Shown piece after piece: positions 31,960-36,451 of a DNA stretch of 36,451 nt (position 1 is the stretch's first letter; each line of letters begins with the position of its first letter). Source of the DNA: Prolixibacteraceae bacterium (GTDB taxonomy: Bacteria > Bacteroidota > Bacteroidia > Bacteroidales > Prolixibacteraceae); the NCBI GenBank assembly GCA_019459485.1, contig JAIBEZ010000065.1, forward strand, positions 1 to 36,451, given 5' to 3'. A program made the translations under genes and the position numbers. The notes beneath the pieces were generated by a model that was not told where the DNA came from, did no database searches, and saw nothing but the letters and a program-made list of their open reading frames with translations.

Positions 31960-32571
31960 ATGATAAAAGAAAAGCTACTGTTATTTCTGCAGGAAGGTCG
32001 GATTGAGGCTGGTTGCGATGAGGCCGGACGCGGATGCCTTGCTGGACCGGTATTTGCCGCTGCGGTTATTCTACCCGCGAATTTTGAAAATGAATTGCTG
32101 AACGATTCGAAGAAACTAACAGAAAAACAAAGGTATGGACTTCGACCGATCATTGAAAGTCAGGCTCTGGCTTTTGCGGTTGGGATTGTTGATAACAATG
32201 AGATTGACCGGATCAATATTTTAAATGCTTCCTTTCTGGCCATGCACCGCGCCATCGATCAATTATTATTGAAGCCTGAACATTTGCTGATCGATGGTAA
32301 CAGGTTCAAAACTTATCCGGAAATTCCACATACCTGCATTGTGAAAGGCGATGGTAAATTTCTATCCATTGCTGCTGCGTCCATTTTGGCTAAAACATAC
32401 CGCGACGATTACATGAATGCGATCCATCATGAATTTCCGCGGTACGATTGGCTGAGAAATAAAGGTTATCCAACTTTGCATCACCGAAAGTTAGTCCTTG
32501 AAACCGGAATCACCAGTTATCACCGAAAAACCTTTGGTCAGTGCGGTGATCAATTCAGGTTTGATTTTTAG
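31960..32571 (+). CDS. rnhB: Ribonuclease HII
   Basis: Removes ribonucleotides and RNA primers from DNA (EC 3.1.26.4). 203 residues. Active-site Asp20 and Glu21 are in [14 protein letters not shown], a third Asp112 in LLIDGNRF and a fourth near 149 in [13 protein letters not shown]. The C-terminal [26 protein letters not shown] is typical. A single-gene unit between a low-complexity stretch and an inserted element. Confidence 0.96.
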   Translation: MIKEKLLLFLQEGRIEAGCDEAGRGCLAGPVFAAAVILPANFENELLNDSKKLTEKQRYGLRPIIESQALAFAVGIVDNNEIDRINILNASFLAMHRAIDQLLLKPEHLLIDGNRFKTYPEIPHTCIVKGDGKFLSIAAASILAKTYRDDYMNAIHHEFPRYDWLRNKGYPTLHHRKLVLETGITSYHRKTFGQCGDQFRFDF

Positions 32572-32582
32572 AGATTCACTGC

Positions 32583-32999
32583 CTGCGGCTGGGGTGTACG
32601 ACAAAAATTCCATTAGTTTATAAAACCCTGCCGTATTTTAAAGATTTTAATATTCAACCCGTTCCGGGTTGGTTTAATTTGCTTTTTCTTTGCCCCCAGC
32701 GATGCTGGGGGTGATCAACAGGAAACTCCTTCGGAGTTTTTATAGCCCGAATAGCTTTGTCGCTGCGGAAATTAACCCGGATGGGTTAAATGTTGATGAC
32801 CTCCAATGGAATTGGAGGTTAATGTACAACCATTGCTAGCAACCCGGAACGGGTTGAATATCATAGATATAAAATTTACATCTATGGGTTGGACTAAAAG
32901 ATAGCCTAACCATAATTCAGTGCTAAAAAAAATAGTACCAAGCGGCAAAGTAACTGGGAAACACAAAAAAGGGAATTTTGTCGTACACCCCTGCGGCTG
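32583..32999. mobile_element. 399-bp MITE-like element with TIRs and 9-bp target duplication
   Basis: The element 32592-32990 begins GGGTGTACGACAAAAATTCC and ends with the inverse of GGGTGTACGACAAAATTCCC, so the ends pair over about 20 bp with one indel. It is flanked by the direct repeat CTGCGGCTG (32583-32591 and 32991-32999), a classic 9-bp target-site duplication. No transposase is encoded. The interior holds a 22-bp perfect inverted repeat (32650-32671 with 32840-32861), hairpins with CCCCCAGCGATGCTGGGGG (32692-32710) and a 25-bp hairpin (32862-32886). A non-autonomous insertion moved by a transposase encoded elsewhere is the simplest explanation. Confidence 0.8.
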
Positions 33000-33194
33000 G
33001 CAGGCGTCCGAAAAATGCAAATCTCTCTTTTTTCAATGTATCCCGCGGACGTTTCCCAATAGAATATTCCTATTACTGTCATACTTTAGCCGCTACGCGG
33101 CTTTGGTAGGAATAATTTGCATCGCGCACTGAAAGTATGGTAGTAGTTCCCTTCAAGGAATTGCATTGATCCCTGTTTTGTCGGATTGAAATAC
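33000..33194. other. Intergenic region after the inserted element
   Basis: Contains GCCGC-TAC-GCGGC (33091-33103) flanked by further imperfect inverted words (ATTCCTAT/GTAGGAAT and CATACTTT/AAAGTATG), so much of 33064-33140 could fold. No gene or known RNA is recognised. Confidence 0.4.
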
Positions 33195-33247
33195 AATTGG
33201 CTGTAGAAGTATCCGGATGATACATTTACAGCCAATTCTATTTATTG
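33195..33247 (-). terminator. Hairpin downstream of the acidic hypothetical gene
   Basis: AATTGGCTGTA (33195-33205) pairs with TACAGCCAATT (33237-33247), and an inner GTATC/GATAC stem stacks within. On the minus strand the tail is GTATTTC, without a real U-run, so it is a weak terminator candidate. Confidence 0.4.
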
Positions 33248-33287
33248 AATCGTAAAAATGAATTTCAGTGATTCTGCAGAAAATAAT

Positions 33288-33686
33288 CTAATCTTCGTCA
33301 GCTCCGTCTTCATCAAAATCTTCATCATCGTCGTAGTCATCATCCGCAACTTCGGCTACTTCTTCTGCCTCAGTTTCAGTGGAAAGGAATTCATCGTCAC
33401 CATATTTGCTTTCGTATTCCTCTTTCGCGCTATCTTTGAGTGAGCCGGTGCTATCGTAATCATCATCATCTTCGATAATCTTTTCAGCTTCGTAAACAGT
33501 CATTCGAACCAGATAATATTTGTCTTCAGTTTCGAATGGAAGCGCGCTTACCCGCTTGCCGTCCTTGTTATTGAAATAGATTAAATTCTCACTGTATCCG
33601 CTGGGGTACTCAAGTTTAATTTTTTCCTGAATTTCCGGATCTAATTTTTCGTAATCTTTAATTACCCTTGGTTTACTTGTATTCAT
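33288..33686 (-). CDS. Conserved acidic hypothetical protein
   Basis: 132 residues. The first ~70 (MNTSKPRVIKDYEKLDPEIQEKIKLEYPSGYSENLI, FNNKDGKRVSALPFETEDKYYLVRMT) form a compact domain found in many Bacteroidota, without a known function as far as I recall. The C-terminal half is extremely acidic (IIEDDDDYDSTGS; ADDDYDDDEDFDEDGADED), probably disordered; such tails occur in nucleic-acid mimics and in proteins binding basic partners. Monocistronic. No function is assigned. Confidence 0.8.
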   Translation of the reverse strand: MNTSKPRVIKDYEKLDPEIQEKIKLEYPSGYSENLIYFNNKDGKRVSALPFETEDKYYLVRMTVYEAEKIIEDDDDYDSTGSLKDSAKEEYESKYGDDEFLSTETEAEEVAEVADDDYDDDEDFDEDGADED

Positions 33687-33813
33687 TGATCGTTATTTTT
33701 TATGCAATGATATGAAAAAATTTGATAAAACTTCATTGGCGAAAATAAATGAAAAACAATTTTACCTGCAACAATTTCAGTGATTCTTCTGAATTTTAAT
33801 CAAAGAATTGTTG

Positions 33814-34851
33814 TTAGCTAAAATCGATCATTGCTTTTATTACACCATCCTGATAGGAGGCAACCAGATCAAACGCCTGCTGTGTCTCCTCGGGCGAAAA
33901 ATGATGTGTCACCATTTGGTCAACAGGTAATCCGTTTGAGATTAGTTCGATGGCCTTGTCCATACAATGGTTTTGCCGGCGAACATTTTGAATGGCTATT
34001 TCTTTCCTGCGCATTAAATCCATATCAAACGTATATTTTGCTTCCGGCGGAATTCCCACCAATACAAGCTTTCCACCCGGTTTCAGTACCTTGGTTGCAT
34101 CATCAACGGCTTTTTGGTCTCCACTGCATTCAAACACAACATCCAGCAATAACGGCTCCTGTCTCTCTGTTGTAGCAAAGGCATCTTCAGCAAAAGGATT
34201 TATTGCAAAGTCGGCACCCAACTGAACTGCTTTTTTCTGTCGGTATTCAAGTGGTTCATAGCAGAGAATCCTTCCGGTTGGCTGAGTTTTTAATACCAGC
34301 AACACGCTCAACCCTATTGGACCTGCGCCAAAAATGCCAATTGTTTTATCCTGAAAATCGGTTTTTGCCAGTTCAACGCTGTAAGTGCCGATGGTCAAAG
34401 GTTCGATCAGCGCAGCGGTGGTTGCATTAAACGATGCTCCGAGCGGGAAACAGGTAAATTCGGGCATTACGATGTAATCAGAAAGGCAGCCTTCAATTTG
34501 TCCGGGACAGCCCAGAAAACGGTTGTTCCGGCAAGTGTGAGGCCTTCCGCTCAGGCATTGGTCGCAAGTTCCGCAGTGAATGCTGGGATCGATGGCAACC
34601 AAATCGCCGGGTTTTACACGGGTTACAGAACTTCCGGTTTCTATCACGATTCCTGAACATTCGTGACCAACGGCAAACGGAAATGCTACCACCTGTGAGC
34701 CAATTTTTCCTTCGGTAAAATAATGAACATCCGAGCCGCAAACGCCAACTGATTTTATCTTTATCAAAACATCATCAGGATTTTTTATTTCGGGCTGTGG
34801 CCGGTCAATCATTTCAATTTTCCGGATACCGGTTAAAACCATTGTTCTCAT
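33814..34851 (-). CDS. Zinc-dependent medium-chain dehydrogenase, sorbitol/xylitol dehydrogenase-like
   Basis: 345 residues; the start at 34851 (MRTMVLTGIRKIEMIDRPQPE) gives the family N-terminus and lies downstream of a -7 box, unlike an ATG at 34890. Catalytic zinc ligands Cys38 (GVCGSD), His63 and Glu64 (VGHE) and structural zinc ligands Cys93, Cys96, Cys99 and Cys107 are intact. The NAD(P) Rossmann motif is GIFGAGPIGLSVLLV. DVHYF and EPLTIGTYSVE are like sorbitol/L-iditol and xylitol dehydrogenases. Because kbl lies divergently next door, threonine dehydrogenase was considered, but the sequence fits polyol dehydrogenases better. Substrate unknown. Confidence 0.88.
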   Translation of the reverse strand: MRTMVLTGIRKIEMIDRPQPEIKNPDDVLIKIKSVGVCGSDVHYFTEGKIGSQVVAFPFAVGHECSGIVIETGSSVTRVKPGDLVAIDPSIHCGTCDQCLSGRPHTCRNNRFLGCPGQIEGCLSDYIVMPEFTCFPLGASFNATTAALIEPLTIGTYSVELAKTDFQDKTIGIFGAGPIGLSVLLVLKTQPTGRILCYEPLEYRQKKAVQLGADFAINPFAEDAFATTERQEPLLLDVVFECSGDQKAVDDATKVLKPGGKLVLVGIPPEAKYTFDMDLMRRKEIAIQNVRRQNHCMDKAIELISNGLPVDQMVTHHFSPEETQQAFDLVASYQDGVIKAMIDFS

Positions 34852-34872
34852 CGTGTTGTACTTTTGAGTTTG

Positions 34873-34880
34873 CAAAAATA
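34873..34880 (-). promoter_or_regulatory. -7 box of the dehydrogenase gene
   Basis: The minus strand reads TATTTTTG, matching TAnnTTTG, and gives a leader of about 15 nt before the ATG at 34851. It excludes the upstream ATG at 34890. Confidence 0.5.
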
Positions 34881-35033
34881 GTTCAGCCAAATAATGAAAA
34901 AAATAGATGAAACAGGCAGAAAAACAGTTTTAATTTTGTGCTTTGCAATTAATATTGATGGCCGGACTGTGTTTTGTCACTTTTTATTGGTGGCTGAAAC
35001 CATTACTTTGTTTTAAATTTTAACCTGAATATC

Positions 35034-36221
35034 ATGTACGGAAAAATACAGCAGGATTTAGCGCAAACACTTCTGGAATTAAAAGAACAGGGTTTGTATA
35101 AAAACGAGCGGATTATCACTTCTTCTCAAAGTTCACAGATTACAGTTACGGGCGGAAAGTCGGTGCTTAACTTTTGCGCCAACAATTATCTTGGCTTGGC
35201 CAATCATCCTGAAGTGGTGAAAGCGGCACAGGAAACTATGGATCAATGGGGTTTTGGCCTTTCATCGGTTCGTTTTATCTGCGGAACCCAGCAAATCCAC
35301 AAAGAGCTTGAGTTGAAAATGTCGGAGTTTTTGGGTACTGAAGATACCATTTTGTATTGTGCAGCTTTTGATGCCAACGGCGGTGTTTTTGAGCCTTTGC
35401 TGGGCGACGACAGCATCATTATTTCTGATGAACTGAACCATGCTTCCATTATTGATGGAGTGCGTCTTTGCAAGGCGCAACGTGCCCGCTACAAACATTC
35501 CGATATGGCCGAGCTGGAGAATTGTCTGAAAGAATCGCAGTCGCTGAAATACCGCATGGTGGTTACCGACGGGGTGTTTTCGATGGATGGTGATCTGGCA
35601 AAACTTCCGGAGATAGTTGCATTGTGCGAAAAATATGACGCTTTGATCATGGTTGATGACTCGCACGCATCAGGATACATTGGTAAAACCGGAAGAGGAA
35701 CTGCGGAACATTACGGACTGCTTGGAAAAATAGATATCATCACCACCACTTTTGGAAAAGCATTGGGTGGCGGAAACGGAGGCTGTACTTCAGGACGAAA
35801 AGAAATTATCGAAATGTTACGCCAGCGATCACGTCCGTATTTGTTTTCGAATACGCTTGCTCCGGCAACAGTTGGCGCCACTATGAAAGTACTCGATTTA
35901 CTGACAGAATCAGCCGAACTTCCGGCACGGACCATGGAAAATGCCAAATATTTCAGAGAGAAAATGGAAGCTGCCGGGTTTGATCTGGTGAAAGGCACCA
36001 CCGCTATTGTTCCGGTTATGATTTACGATGCTCCGCTGGCAGTAAAGTTCGCAGACGAATTGCTGAAGGAAGGTATCTATGTGATCGGATTTGTATTTCC
36101 AGTGGTTCCAAAAGGGAAAGCACGAATCAGGGTTCAACTTTCGGCTGCACATAGCCGGGAGCAGATCGATCAGGCTGTTGAGGCATTTGTGAAAGTTGGA
36201 AAAGGGCTGCGAATAATATAA
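35034..36221 (+). CDS. kbl: Glycine C-acetyltransferase (2-amino-3-ketobutyrate CoA ligase)
   Basis: PLP enzyme that cleaves 2-amino-3-ketobutyrate with CoA to glycine and acetyl-CoA (EC 2.3.1.29), second step of threonine degradation. 395 residues, close to the E. coli enzyme. FCANNYLGLANHPEVV, GFGLSSVRFICGTQ, DELNHASIIDG, VTDGVFSMDGDLA and VDDSHASGYIG are conserved; the PLP Lys lies in TTFGKALGGGNGG near residue 242. The threonine dehydrogenase needed upstream is not obvious in the window. A near -7 word (TTACTTTG, 35003-35010) precedes it. 8-amino-7-oxononanoate synthase is a relative, but the motifs favour Kbl. Confidence 0.93.
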   Translation: MYGKIQQDLAQTLLELKEQGLYKNERIITSSQSSQITVTGGKSVLNFCANNYLGLANHPEVVKAAQETMDQWGFGLSSVRFICGTQQIHKELELKMSEFLGTEDTILYCAAFDANGGVFEPLLGDDSIIISDELNHASIIDGVRLCKAQRARYKHSDMAELENCLKESQSLKYRMVVTDGVFSMDGDLAKLPEIVALCEKYDALIMVDDSHASGYIGKTGRGTAEHYGLLGKIDIITTTFGKALGGGNGGCTSGRKEIIEMLRQRSRPYLFSNTLAPATVGATMKVLDLLTESAELPARTMENAKYFREKMEAAGFDLVKGTTAIVPVMIYDAPLAVKFADELLKEGIYVIGFVFPVVPKGKARIRVQLSAAHSREQIDQAVEAFVKVGKGLRII

Positions 36222-36266
36222 ATGAGTACCCGTGAATTTACCCAATGTCATAAAAGTCATTCAATT

Positions 36267-36312
36267 GTCATTTGGTAGTCATTAAGTAACCAGTAAATGA
36301 CAACCAAATAAC
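36267..36312. repeat. Long hairpin downstream of kbl
   Basis: The 20-nt arms 36267-36286 and 36293-36312 pair at about 17 positions around the loop TAACCA. Further GTCATT/AATGA words lie at 36246-36262 and 36324-36330. It could end kbl transcription or mark the end region of the adjacent IS110-family element. Confidence 0.55.
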
Positions 36313-36340
36313 AATAAATGAACTGTGTTAAAATCCAAAT

Positions 36341-36451
36341 TTAAATTGCAAAATCTTTCGCATATAGTTCAGATTTTGAAGTTAGAGCAAAAGCTTGTTT
36401 GACTAGCTTGTTAGCTACCGCAATTAAAGCCAGTTTTTTTGCTTTGCCTTT
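36341..36451 (-). mobile_element. IS110-family transposase, C-terminal fragment at window edge
   Basis: The minus-strand frame open to the window edge reads KGKAKKLALIAVANKLVKQ then AFALTSKSELYAKDFAI and a stop at 36341-36343. This resembles the C-terminus of IS110/IS116/IS902 transposases (pattern K-K-A-IAVxNKLLKxxFAxxK). The rest lies to the right of the window. IS110 elements use a DEDD-type recombinase guided by a structured bridge RNA from the non-coding end; here only the 3' side of the gene is visible, so neither the bridge RNA nor the element boundary can be assigned. Confidence 0.75.

Noticed and set aside
33814-34851. L-threonine 3-dehydrogenase (Tdh) partner of kbl
   Set aside because: The zinc-site and EPLTIG blocks are like sorbitol/xylitol dehydrogenases; Tdh-specific blocks were not recognised. 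Divergent position alone is weak support.

Overview
This window looks like a chromosomal segment of a Bacteroidota bacterium, probably of the order Marinilabiliales/Bacteroidales. That rests on several things: repeated promoter -7 boxes of the TAnnTTTG type, little Shine-Dalgarno signal, an S46 dipeptidyl-peptidase, a RhaA/RhaM/RhaT rhamnose set with a GH78 enzyme, a B12-dependent ribonucleotide reductase and a DUF6261-like gene. The placement below phylum level is inference.

Layout. (1) 2-1429: 3' part of a collagen-like repeat protein with a C-terminal DUF1566-like domain. (2) 1649-8342: L-rhamnose use, with rhaT-rhaM-GH78-rhaA on the minus strand and a divergent AraC-type regulator. The space between them holds a candidate promoter and a paired direct-repeat operator. 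No rhamnulose kinase or aldolase is present. (3) 8356-9407: the 'mobile mystery' pair (Fic-domain protein plus HTH protein), with three copies of a palindromic operator spaced exactly 33 bp around a textbook promoter. (4) 9589-12057: a DUF4130 protein and a radical SAM/HhH protein, a known but uncharacterised DNA-metabolism pair, separated by a nested-palindrome element. (5) 12179-15365: a PAS histidine kinase, a truncated transglutaminase gene, and a compact AT-rich operon of two DUF488 proteins and a probable dual-OB protein. (6) 15613-24376: housekeeping genes nrdJ, waaA, rnhA, an S46 peptidase and gltX. (7) 24416-27717: a toxin-antitoxin strip (PemK/MazF pair, decayed ParE/RelE pair, HicAB), a 41-bp tandem repeat array upstream of a DUF6261-like gene, and a dispersed palindromic repeat. 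(8) 27724-32571: uppP, a DUF3267 membrane protein and a lipid flippase in one operon, a divergent GT4 glycosyltransferase, and rnhB. (9) 32572-36451: a 399-bp mobile-element-like insertion with terminal inverted repeats and a 9-bp target duplication, an acidic hypothetical protein, a sorbitol-dehydrogenase-like enzyme, kbl, and the C-terminus of an IS110-family transposase at the window edge.

The best candidates for undescribed biology are the DUF488-DUF488-dual-OB operon (13721-15365), the mobile mystery pair with its phased operators (8356-9517), and the 41-bp palindrome-cored array next to the DUF6261-like gene (26275-27409). All family assignments were made by reading the sequence; no database search was run.
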